The notes under the pieces: generated by a model | Told to the model about the DNA's origin: nothing | The model's database searches: none | Seen by the model: only the letters and a program-made list of their open reading frames with translations | Shown here: one piece after another, positions 1 through 5,240 of the stretch | How the letters are laid out: each line of letters starts with the position of its first letter | Numbering within the stretch: the first letter of the stretch is position 1 | Made by a program: the position numbers and the translations under genes | From: Oxalobacteraceae bacterium | Lineage (GTDB): Bacteria; Pseudomonadota; Gammaproteobacteria; Burkholderiales; Burkholderiaceae_D | Assembly (NCBI GenBank): GCA_947446335.1 | Contig: CANFGA010000122.1 | Coordinates: 1-7,999, forward strand | Direction of reading: 5' to 3' | Length of the DNA stretch: 7,999 nt

Positions 1-361
1 TGGAGCGCCACGCGAACAGCCATTCCTGCTCCGGCGCTTCGAGCGCGGTCTTGGTGAAGGTGGCGCCGAGCGCGGCGCGCACGCCGTATTCGACCGCGCC
101 ATCGATGCCAGCCCAGTTCGGCAAGGTGCGCTGCACCGCGCGGTGCAGGCGCTCGCCGAATTCTTCACTGTTGTGGATGATCAGGCAGCAGTCGGCTGGC
201 GCCAGCAAGTCGAACAATTTTTTGTCCCAGGCCTGCGAAAAGCTGAGCGTGAGGCAATTGGCAGCCGGCGTCAGGCGAAATTGTCCCAGCGTAAGCGCCA
301 GTTCAAGATCGCTGCGCAAGCCGTAGCGATGCAGGGTCGGGGGGCGTTGATAGTCATGCAT
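1..361 (-). CDS. Unrecognised protein, N-terminal part only (gene continues beyond left edge)
   Basis: An open frame of 120 codons runs from an ATG at 361 leftwards to the window edge with no stop, so the C-terminus is missing. The protein begins MHDYQRPPTLHRYGL. It is soluble-looking, with no signal peptide or membrane segment, and is rich in Leu, Ala and aromatic residues. I do not recognise the family. The segment ending in E-Q-E-W-L-F-A-W, after an F-T-K stretch, faintly recalls the F-x-K...E-x-E-W/R pattern of DUF2971-like proteins, but that is only an impression. The ATG has a weak AGAG 6-9 bases upstream. The same frame stays open upstream, with in-frame GTG (442) and TTG (469) codons lying just past the end of the iminopeptidase gene, so a longer N-terminus is possible. 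A TATACT box at 425-420 could be a -10 for this gene, without a good -35. Reality of the gene is likely; function is unknown. Confidence 0.6.
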   Translation of the reverse strand, partial: MHDYQRPPTLHRYGLRSDLELALTLGQFRLTPAANCLTLSFSQAWDKKLFDLLAPADCCLIIHNSEEFGERLHRAVQRTLPNWAGIDGAVEYGVRAALGATFTKTALEAPEQEWLFAWRS

Positions 362-470
362 GCTGAACTCTATACGGTAAGGGGCGACGGTGCGAAAAAC
401 AGCAGGTGCTGCAGCCAGCAGTATACAGCGATCGGCAAGCACCGTGGCAGCAGGTGCCAGGCGGCGCAAC

Positions 471-1418
471 TCAGTCGAACCGCCGCCGCTTGAATTGTTC
501 GGTGGCCGCCACCAGCGCTTGCGCAATCCCGGTTTCTAGCGCGCCGTGGCCGGCGTCGTCCACCATCTGCAGGCGGGAACCGGGCCAGGCCTGGTGCAGG
601 CGCTGCGCCGACAGCGGCGGACAGATCATGTCATAGCGGCCCTGCACGATGGCAGCAGGCAAATGCTGGATCCGCGCGATCTGCGCAATGAGCTGATCCT
701 CGTCCAGAAAAGCGTGATTGACCATGTAGTGCGCTTCGAGGCGGCCCAGCGCCAGATCGAAGCCATCATCGCTCGCTTCTTCCGGTTGCGGCAACAGATG
801 CACGCGGCGCCCTTCGAAGCGGCTCCAGTTGCGCACCGCAGGCCAGAACAAGGCCGGATCGTCGCTCAAGATGCGGCGCGCGTAGGCTGCCAGCAAGTCA
901 CCGCGCTCAGCCTCGGGAATCAGGCTGGCAAATTGCGCATGCAACTCCGGGTAAAACCAGCGCACGCCATCGATGAACCAGTCGACTTCAACCCTGGTGC
1001 ACAGGAAGATGCCGCGCAAGATGAAGCCCAGGCAGCGCTCGGGATGCGCTTCGCCGTAAGCGAGCGCCAGCGTGGAGCCCCACGAACCACCGAACACCAG
1101 CCACTGTTCGATGCCGAACAAGGCGCGCAGCGCTTCGATATCGTCGATCAAGAGCGGCGTCGTGTTGGCGCGCCATTCGCCGGACGGCGTCGACTTGCCG
1201 GCGCCGCGCTGGTCGAACAGGATCACCCGGTAATGCTGCGGATCAAAAAAGCGTCGATGTTGCGGCGACAGGCCGGCGCCCGGTCCGCCATGCAGGAACA
1301 GTACCGGCACGCCATCGGGGTTGCCACACTCTTCCCAATAGATCGTGTGCAAGGCATCGACCGCCAGCATGCCGTGCCGCCTCGGCTCCAGCGCCGGAAA
1401 CAATGATGTTGCGGCCAT
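471..1418 (-). CDS. pip: Proline iminopeptidase (prolyl aminopeptidase, peptidase family S33)
   Basis: A cytoplasmic alpha/beta-hydrolase of 315 residues that removes N-terminal proline from peptides. The length matches the Xanthomonas/Serratia-type enzymes (about 313-317). Visible motifs: the oxyanion-hole stretch HGGPGAG at 43-49, DQRGAGKS at 69-76, the nucleophile elbow GGSWGS at 110-115 with Ser112, the acid Asp263 in GRYD, and His291 in AGHGA. The catalytic triad is therefore complete. Glu202 (FEGRR) and Glu228 (LEAHYMVN) sit where this family has glutamates that bind the substrate amino terminus. The ATG at 1418 is chosen because AAGGA lies about 8 bases upstream and the protein starts as the family does. 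An in-frame ATG at 1511 would add 31 residues encoded across the phaB terminator and is rejected. The gene follows phaB on the same strand but lies beyond that terminator, so it probably has its own promoter. Confidence 0.95.
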   Translation of the reverse strand: MAATSLFPALEPRRHGMLAVDALHTIYWEECGNPDGVPVLFLHGGPGAGLSPQHRRFFDPQHYRVILFDQRGAGKSTPSGEWRANTTPLLIDDIEALRALFGIEQWLVFGGSWGSTLALAYGEAHPERCLGFILRGIFLCTRVEVDWFIDGVRWFYPELHAQFASLIPEAERGDLLAAYARRILSDDPALFWPAVRNWSRFEGRRVHLLPQPEEASDDGFDLALGRLEAHYMVNHAFLDEDQLIAQIARIQHLPAAIVQGRYDMICPPLSAQRLHQAWPGSRLQMVDDAGHGALETGIAQALVAATEQFKRRRFD

Positions 1419-1442
1419 GGCTTTTCCTTCGAGCAAAAGATG

Positions 1443-1448
1443 ATTGTA
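1443..1448 (-). promoter_or_regulatory. Possible -10 box for the iminopeptidase gene
   Basis: Reading the minus strand, TACAAT (one mismatch to TATAAT) lies 25 bases before the iminopeptidase ATG. This would place transcription start near 1436 and give a leader of about 18 bases that still contains the AAGGA site. The -35 region would fall in the T-tract of the phaB terminator (around 1465-1471), where no good TTGACA match exists. This is a weak, pattern-only prediction. Confidence 0.3.
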
Positions 1449-1459
1449 GTCCAACGCAC

Positions 1460-1487
1460 AAAAAAAAAGCACCATCGGTGCTTTTTG
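1460..1487 (-). terminator. Rho-independent terminator after phaB
   Basis: A perfect 10-bp inverted repeat (1464-1473 with 1477-1486, core GCACC-ATC-GGTGC) is flanked by an A-run on the left and a T-run on the right. On the minus strand the hairpin is followed by nine T residues (1468-1460), an excellent intrinsic terminator for the phasin-phaA-phaB direction. The five T residues on the plus strand would also allow some termination of rightward transcription, but no plus-strand gene ends here. The three-base loop is tight, so the closing C-G pair may open. Confidence 0.85.
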
Positions 1488-1493
1488 TATATT

Positions 1494-1524
1494 GCTGCGG
1501 GGGCCAGGCATGCGCCCCCGCAGC
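1494..1524 (-). repeat. GC-rich hairpin directly after phaB stop
   Basis: A perfect 11-bp inverted repeat (GCTGCGGGGGC at 1494-1504, complement at 1514-1524) encloses a nine-base loop. It begins 14 bases after the phaB stop codon and ends only 7 bases before the terminator stem. It has no T-run of its own. It could stall polymerase ahead of the terminator or protect the 3' end of the phaAB transcript from exonucleases; both roles are inferred. Confidence 0.75.
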
Positions 1525-1538
1525 GATCAAGCCACGGC

Positions 1539-2279
1539 TCAATACATGTGCTGACCGCCATTGATGGCGATGTTGGCGCCGGTGACGAAGGCCGCCTCAT
1601 CGGAGGACAGATAGGCGACCAGGCCTGCCACTTCTTCCGGCTTACCCAGGCGCGCCATCGGAATTTGCGGGATGATCTTCGTATCGAGCACTTCCTGCGG
1701 AATCGCCATCACCATCTTGGTGCCGATGTAACCTGGCGAAATGGTGTTGACGGTAACGCCCTTGCGCGCCACTTCCAGCGCGAGCGCCTTGGTGAAGCCA
1801 TGCATGCCGGCCTTGGCAGCGGAATAGTTGGTCTGGCCGAAAGCGCCTTTTTGACCATTGACCGACGAGATGTTGATGATCCGGCCCCAGCCGCGGTCGA
1901 CCATGCCGTCGCAGACCGGCTTCGTCATGTTGAAGACCGAGTCCAGATTGGTCGCCATCACGGCATCCCAATTCGGTTTGTCCATCTTCTTGAACGTCAT
2001 GTCGCGCGTGATGCCGGCATTGTTGACCAGCACATCGACCGGGCCGATCTCTTTTTCGATCGTCGCCACGCATGCTTGTGCGGAATCGTAATCGGCCACA
2101 TCGCATGGATAAGCCTTGAAGTCATAGCCCATGTCAGCGGTTGTGGCCAGCCACTCATCCACTTTCGTGTTGCCTGGCGAATACGTCGTCACCACCCGAT
2201 AGCCCAATGCCGCCAATTTGAAGCACACCGCTTCGCCCAAACCACCCATACCGCCGGTTACTAATGCAACTCTCGCCAT
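1539..2279 (-). CDS. phaB: Acetoacetyl-CoA reductase (NADPH-dependent), PHB synthesis
   Basis: The second enzyme of PHB synthesis: it reduces acetoacetyl-CoA to (R)-3-hydroxybutyryl-CoA in the cytoplasm. It is a 246-residue short-chain dehydrogenase/reductase, the same length as Ralstonia/Cupriavidus PhaB. The Rossmann motif TGGMGGLG is at 8-15, NNAGITRD at 86-93, and the catalytic Ser-Tyr-Lys set appears as Ser138/139 in NISSVNGQKG, Tyr152 and Lys156 in YSAAK. SPGYIGTKMV follows at 181-190. The family-typical blocks DRGWGRI, NISSVNGQKG and FGQTNYS are strongly PhaB-like, which separates it from FabG. The ATG at 2279 has a strong AAAGGAGA site. It lies 45 bp downstream of phaA on the same strand, so the two are almost certainly co-transcribed, and it ends before a strong terminator. 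Confidence 0.97.
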   Translation of the reverse strand: MARVALVTGGMGGLGEAVCFKLAALGYRVVTTYSPGNTKVDEWLATTADMGYDFKAYPCDVADYDSAQACVATIEKEIGPVDVLVNNAGITRDMTFKKMDKPNWDAVMATNLDSVFNMTKPVCDGMVDRGWGRIINISSVNGQKGAFGQTNYSAAKAGMHGFTKALALEVARKGVTVNTISPGYIGTKMVMAIPQEVLDTKIIPQIPMARLGKPEEVAGLVAYLSSDEAAFVTGANIAINGGQHMY

Positions 2280-2324
2280 TTTTATCTCCTTTATTGTTCT
2301 ATCGACATTAAAAAACGTTTACAT

Positions 2325-3503
2325 TCAATCGCGTTCGATTGCCAGCGCCACGCCCATGCCGCCGCCGATGCAGAGTGCCGCCAGGCCACGCTTGGCATCG
2401 CGCCGGATCATTTCGTGTATCAGGGTGACCAGAATACGGGCTCCTGACGCACCGATCGGATGGCCGATCGCAATGGCGCCGCCATTCACATTGATCTTGC
2501 TCGTGTCCCACTCCATTTCCTTGTTCACCGCGATCGCCTGCGATGCAAAGGCTTCATTGATTTCCATCAAATCCAGATCTTGATGCGTCCAGCCTGCCTT
2601 CTTCAGGCACAAGCGGCTGGCCGACACCGGCCCCATGCCCATGATCGAAGGATCGATGCCGGACGAGGCATAGGCCTTGATCCGCACCAGCACCGTCAGC
2701 CCCAGATCCTTGGCCATCTTCGCCGGCATCATCAAGACGGCTGCGGCGCCGTCGTTCAAGCCGGATGCATTGCCGGCGGTGACCGTGCCATCCTTGGCGA
2801 ATGCCGGACGCAGGCTGGCCAGCGATTCGAGCGTGGAACCGGGCTTCACGTATTCATCGTTGTCGAACACGACCGTGGCTTTTTTCTGCACGATCTCGAG
2901 CGGCAGAATTTCATCCTTGAATTTGCCGGCTTTTTGCGCCGCTTCCGCCTTCAGTTGCGACGCCAGCGCGAATTCATCTTGTTCGGCGCGCGAAATGTCG
3001 TATTTTTTTGCGACGTTTTCAGCGGTGACACCCATGTGGTAATTGTTATACACATCCCACAGGCCATCGACGATCATCGTGTCGGCCATCTTCACTTCAC
3101 CCATGCGGAAACCGTCGCGCGAACCGTTCATCACGTGCGGCGAAGCGCTCATGTTTTCCTGGCCACCGGCGATGATGATGTTGGCGTCACCGCAGCGGAT
3201 GGCCTGGGTTGCAAGATGGGTCGCCTTCAAGCCGCTGCCGCAGACCTTGTTGATCGTGAACGCAGGGATACCGTTGGGCAAGCCGGCCTTGATGACAGCC
3301 TGGCGCGCCGGATTCTGGCCCACTCCGGCGGTCAGGACCTGACCGAGGATGGCTTCGCTGATCAGCGACGGATCGATGCCGGTCTTGGCCAGCAGCCCCT
3401 TGATGACATGGGCGCCGAGTTCGGCAGCGGCGATCTTGGCCAGACTTCCGCCAAACTTCCCTACTGCGGTGCGACCTGCGGCAACAATAACGACATCATC
3501 CAT
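2325..3503 (-). CDS. phaA: Acetyl-CoA C-acetyltransferase (beta-ketothiolase), PHB synthesis
   Basis: This enzyme condenses two acetyl-CoA into acetoacetyl-CoA, the first step of PHB synthesis. It is a cytoplasmic biosynthetic thiolase of 392 residues, matching the Zoogloea/Cupriavidus enzymes. The acyl-accepting cysteine is Cys88 in NKVCGSGLKA, Asn316 is in NEAF, His348 is in GGAIAIGHPIGASG and the second cysteine Cys378 is in CIGGGMG, so all active-site residues are present. The ATG at 3503 is preceded by GGAG with a six-base A spacer. The adjacent phaB supports a PHB role rather than fatty-acid or ketone breakdown, though thiolases are reversible and a dual role cannot be excluded. An upstream phasin gene ends 118 bp before it; an inverted repeat in that gap may partly separate the two transcripts. 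Confidence 0.97.
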   Translation of the reverse strand: MDDVVIVAAGRTAVGKFGGSLAKIAAAELGAHVIKGLLAKTGIDPSLISEAILGQVLTAGVGQNPARQAVIKAGLPNGIPAFTINKVCGSGLKATHLATQAIRCGDANIIIAGGQENMSASPHVMNGSRDGFRMGEVKMADTMIVDGLWDVYNNYHMGVTAENVAKKYDISRAEQDEFALASQLKAEAAQKAGKFKDEILPLEIVQKKATVVFDNDEYVKPGSTLESLASLRPAFAKDGTVTAGNASGLNDGAAAVLMMPAKMAKDLGLTVLVRIKAYASSGIDPSIMGMGPVSASRLCLKKAGWTHQDLDLMEINEAFASQAIAVNKEMEWDTSKINVNGGAIAIGHPIGASGARILVTLIHEMIRRDAKRGLAALCIGGGMGVALAIERD

Positions 3504-3621
3504 TTTTTTCTCCGATATTCTGACTGTTTGGGTTGAGTCCCGGCGCCCGTCGTATCATCGACGTGGCGGTCGGCAGACCAAAGTCAGGCGTTGTCATGCT
3601 TGTTGTACGCCTGACCGCGCG
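3504..3621 (-). promoter_or_regulatory. phaA leader / possible promoter region
   Basis: This 118-bp gap between the phasin stop and the phaA ATG carries the phaA ribosome site and two inverted repeats: 3583-3591 with 3607-3615 (listed separately), and CGTCG/CGACG at 3548-3552 and 3559-3563. A poor -10-like stretch (ATGATA, about 3558-3553) with TTGGTC about 17 bases upstream could serve as a phaA promoter, but the match is weak. No coding sequence is evident. Confidence 0.3.
3583..3615 (-). repeat. Inverted repeat after the phasin gene, possible weak terminator
   Basis: GTCAGGCGT at 3583-3591 pairs perfectly with 3607-3615, giving a 9-bp stem with a 15-base loop starting 7 bases after the phasin stop codon. 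On the minus strand it is followed only by CTTTGG rather than a true T-run. It could attenuate readthrough into phaA, or be a regulator's operator. The sequence alone does not decide. Confidence 0.5.
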
Positions 3622-4131
3622 TCACGCTGGCGCCACTGGCGGCGGCATTTCAGCCGTCACTTTCTTTCCAGCGCGAACCGGAATATCATACCCTTCCTGC
3701 ACACCATTTAGAGTAACTTTTGGCAATGAATTTGCCGGTAACGCCTTGGCTGGTGTTTTGTTCAGGACAGCGGAGGATACGACAAGTGCTTCCTGTGCCA
3801 AAGACGGTTTGCCTTGCAAGATCGCCGGAAAATGGTCGGTCACGGTGCTGACAAGTTCGGTAACCTCACGCCCGTAAGCGCCCAAACGCTCGAATGCCTG
3901 CTGCGACTGGCCGGCGGTGAAACTCATCCAGTCACGCCCATCCTTCATGGAAAGCAACTGATTGGCCGTCACGGTCGCGACTGCCATCGACTCCTTGACT
4001 GCATCCACATGCACATCGACGATGCCGATGCCAGCGTCAAAAGCGGCTTGGGCAAACGTCGAGAAACCGAGCAATTGCTCGTCAAAAGCGGTTTTCGTTG
4101 CTTGTGAAAATTGGTCTGAGATGGCAAACAT
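3622..4131 (-). CDS. Phasin family protein (PHB granule-associated)
   Basis: A 169-residue protein of the PhaP type (the TIGR01841/Phasin_2-like group, by pattern), a small amphipathic helical protein that coats PHB granules and limits their coalescence. It has a typical phasin start (FAISDQFSQATK), a helical region of roughly residues 5-105 rich in Ala, Gln, Phe and Val with no Cys, then a Lys/Pro/Ala-rich tail ending PPPVAPA. The blocks FDEQLLGFSTFAQAAF and FTAGQSQQAFERLGAYG are family-like. The ATG at 4131 is chosen because AAGGA lies about 7-10 bases upstream. An in-frame ATG at 4179 would start at the predicted transcription start and is rejected. It sits directly upstream of phaA-phaB on the same strand, which supports the PHB role. 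Several phasin paralogues are usual in these bacteria, so I give no paralogue number. Confidence 0.88.
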   Translation of the reverse strand: MFAISDQFSQATKTAFDEQLLGFSTFAQAAFDAGIGIVDVHVDAVKESMAVATVTANQLLSMKDGRDWMSFTAGQSQQAFERLGAYGREVTELVSTVTDHFPAILQGKPSLAQEALVVSSAVLNKTPAKALPANSLPKVTLNGVQEGYDIPVRAGKKVTAEMPPPVAPA

Positions 4132-4187
4132 GGCATTCCTTGTCGAGTGATAAGAATGAAGCACCTTGATACACTGCACATTTTCTT

Positions 4188-4193
4188 ATCATA
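4188..4193 (-). promoter_or_regulatory. Predicted phasin promoter -10 box
   Basis: On the minus strand TATGAT (one mismatch to TATAAT) lies at 4193-4188 in a very AT-rich stretch. It predicts transcription start near 4181 and a leader of about 50 bases. There is no good -35 hexamer at the right distance; instead the half-site of an FNR-type box covers that position, as expected for an activator-dependent promoter. Confidence 0.55.
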
Positions 4194-4212
4194 ACATTAA
4201 TTTTTAATGTTA
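4192..4212. repeat. AT-rich palindrome overlapping the phasin promoter
   Basis: TAACATTAA at 4192-4200 is the exact reverse complement of 4204-4212, with a TTT centre. The right arm's AATGTTA (4206-4212) recurs at 4228-4234, exactly 22 bp on, about two helical turns. The palindrome covers the -10 to -30 part of the predicted phasin promoter, so it could be an operator. No specific regulator is identified. Confidence 0.55.
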
Positions 4213-4215
4213 CTG

Positions 4216-4229
4216 TTGATAAAAATCAA
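4216..4229. promoter_or_regulatory. Perfect FNR/ANR-type binding site
   Basis: TTGATAAAAATCAA matches the FNR consensus TTGAT-N4-ATCAA at all ten fixed positions. Its centre (4222.5) is 41.5 bp upstream of the phasin start predicted independently from the -10 box (4181), the classic class II activator position. It is 91.5 bp from the phasin ATG. In the opposite direction no -10 sits at the matching distance, so minC is a less likely target. FNR proteins are oxygen-labile Fe-S activators, so the phasin, and perhaps phaA-phaB by readthrough, may be raised when oxygen is low. This inference rests on pattern alone. Confidence 0.7.
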
Positions 4230-4397
4230 TGTTAATGAAATGCATTATGAAACCCTGAAGCGCCGACCATCGCAGCACATTGATGTAACAGGTACAACAC
4301 CCTTTGCGCGCCGACAATCATATCTGCGCCGCAACGTGCCCATGACATGAACTTTCAAAGTAAAATGCACAAAATAACCTCATTTGAGTGATCTATT

Positions 4398-4442
4398 CAG
4401 GCAAGATCCAGGATCTGAGCATTGCCTGTCGCAGTCTTTTTT
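4398..4442 (+). promoter_or_regulatory. Nested hairpin plus T-run ahead of minC (possible attenuator)
   Basis: CAGGCAA (4398-4404) pairs with TTGCCTG (4422-4428), and inside it GATCC-A-GGATC (4405-4415) forms a second perfect stem. A run of six T follows at 4437-4442, eight bases after the outer stem, a little further than in a standard intrinsic terminator. No plus-strand gene ends here, so if it terminates it would act on minC transcripts that start upstream of it. The palindrome could instead be a protein-binding site. The rest of the gap, 4260-4397, holds only an imperfect 12-bp direct repeat (4260-4271 and 4308-4319) and no convincing minC promoter. Confidence 0.4.
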
Positions 4443-4452
4443 AGTATTGTCC

Positions 4453-5190
4453 ATGTCAAAAAGTACCCTCCAAAATCCCATCGAAATCAAGATATCGACC
4501 GTCGTCGCCATTTCCGTGATCCTGCATCAGGCAGAACCCGCCGCGCTCGATTGCGCGCTGAAAGAAATGACCGGTGGCGTGCCGGATTTTTTCGAGGGTG
4601 ATCTGGCCGTCATCGATATCGGCAGTTTGCCACCCGGCAATGCCAACATCGATTGGGCCGGCCTGATCCGCTTGCTGAAGACTTACCGCCTCAATCCGGT
4701 TGCGGTGCGCAATGCGGCGCAGGAAATGGAAGCGCATATCATCGCGCACGGCTTGAGCATCGATAGCGGCACCAAGGCGCGTGACGAAGTACGGCCGGTA
4801 GCCACACCGGCGGCTGCAGCCGAGATCGCAGCCAAGGTTGCCGCCGGCGCCATGATGATCGACACGCCGGTGCGCGCCGGCCAGCGTATTTATGCGCGCG
4901 GCTGCGACTTGATCATCACCGCCACGGTCAACAATGGTGCTGAAATCATCGCCGACGGCAGCATCCATGTCTACGCAGCCTTGCGCGGGCGCGCGCTCGC
5001 AGGCGCCTCCGGCGATGCGTCAGCGCGCATCTTCGCGCTCTCGATGGAGCCTGAACTGGTATCGATTGCAGGCATCTACCGCACCTTTGAAGATGGATTC
5101 CCGCCGGAGCTCGCACGGCAGCCGGCCCAAATCAGCCTCGTCGGCGATCGAATCGATATACTGTCAGTCAATCTCGCATCCCGCAGCTAA
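4453..5190 (+). CDS. minC: Septum site-determining protein MinC
   Basis: The division inhibitor of the Min system: together with MinD at the membrane it blocks FtsZ ring assembly near the poles. The protein has 245 residues in the usual two-domain form. The N-terminal domain (about 8-100, IEIKISTVVAISVILH onwards) acts on FtsZ. An Ala/Pro/Thr linker (about 110-135) is followed by the C-terminal beta-helix (about 137-212) that dimerises and binds MinD, with DTPVRAGQRIYARGCDLI, GAEIIADGSIHVYAALRGRALAGA and FALSMEPELVSIAGIY visible. RAGQ (141-144) corresponds to the RSGQ motif of E. coli. The ATG at 4453 fits the family start, but no Shine-Dalgarno sequence is visible before it. A TTG at 4384 would add 23 residues unlike MinC and would translate through the leader hairpin. 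It heads the minCDE operon, 50 bp before minD. Confidence 0.96.
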   Translation: MSKSTLQNPIEIKISTVVAISVILHQAEPAALDCALKEMTGGVPDFFEGDLAVIDIGSLPPGNANIDWAGLIRLLKTYRLNPVAVRNAAQEMEAHIIAHGLSIDSGTKARDEVRPVATPAAAAEIAAKVAAGAMMIDTPVRAGQRIYARGCDLIITATVNNGAEIIADGSIHVYAALRGRALAGASGDASARIFALSMEPELVSIAGIYRTFEDGFPPELARQPAQISLVGDRIDILSVNLASRS

Positions 5191-5211
5191 GCATCAAGCC
5201 AAGCATCAAGC
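5189..5211 (+). repeat. Short tandem repeat between minC and minD
   Basis: AAGCATCAAGC occurs at 5189-5199 and again at 5201-5211, followed by a partial third unit, with a 12-base period. The first copy overlaps the last two bases of the minC stop codon. It ends 17 bases before the minD ribosome-binding site. It probably arose by replication slippage; no role is evident. Confidence 0.7.
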
Positions 5212-5240
5212 TAAGCAGCGCTCTTTACAAAGGATTTTTT

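Noticed and set aside
546..1406. Long open frame (286 codons) on the plus strand opposite the iminopeptidase gene
   Set aside because: It is antisense to a gene with a complete catalytic triad and looks like a GC-bias shadow: rich in Arg, His and Gln, with no recognisable motif.
1440..2264. Plus-strand open frame opposite phaB
   Set aside because: It begins in the terminator region and runs antisense to phaB, with shadow-type composition.
2460..3536. Long plus-strand open frame (358 codons) opposite phaA
   Set aside because: It is fully antisense to an intact thiolase, its composition is Arg/His/Asp-rich shadow type, and it has no credible ribosome site or domain.
4246..4251. TATGAA as a minC-direction -10 activated by the FNR box
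   Set aside because: It would place the box at about -35.5, not a standard activating distance, and the phasin direction fits exactly.
4384..4452. N-terminal extension of MinC from a TTG
   Set aside because: The extra residues do not resemble MinC, there is no ribosome site, and they would be encoded by the hairpin and T-run.
4188..4452. Replication origin or DnaA-box cluster in the AT-rich divergent region
   Set aside because: I found no TTATCCACA-type boxes, and the gene neighbourhood is not that of an origin.
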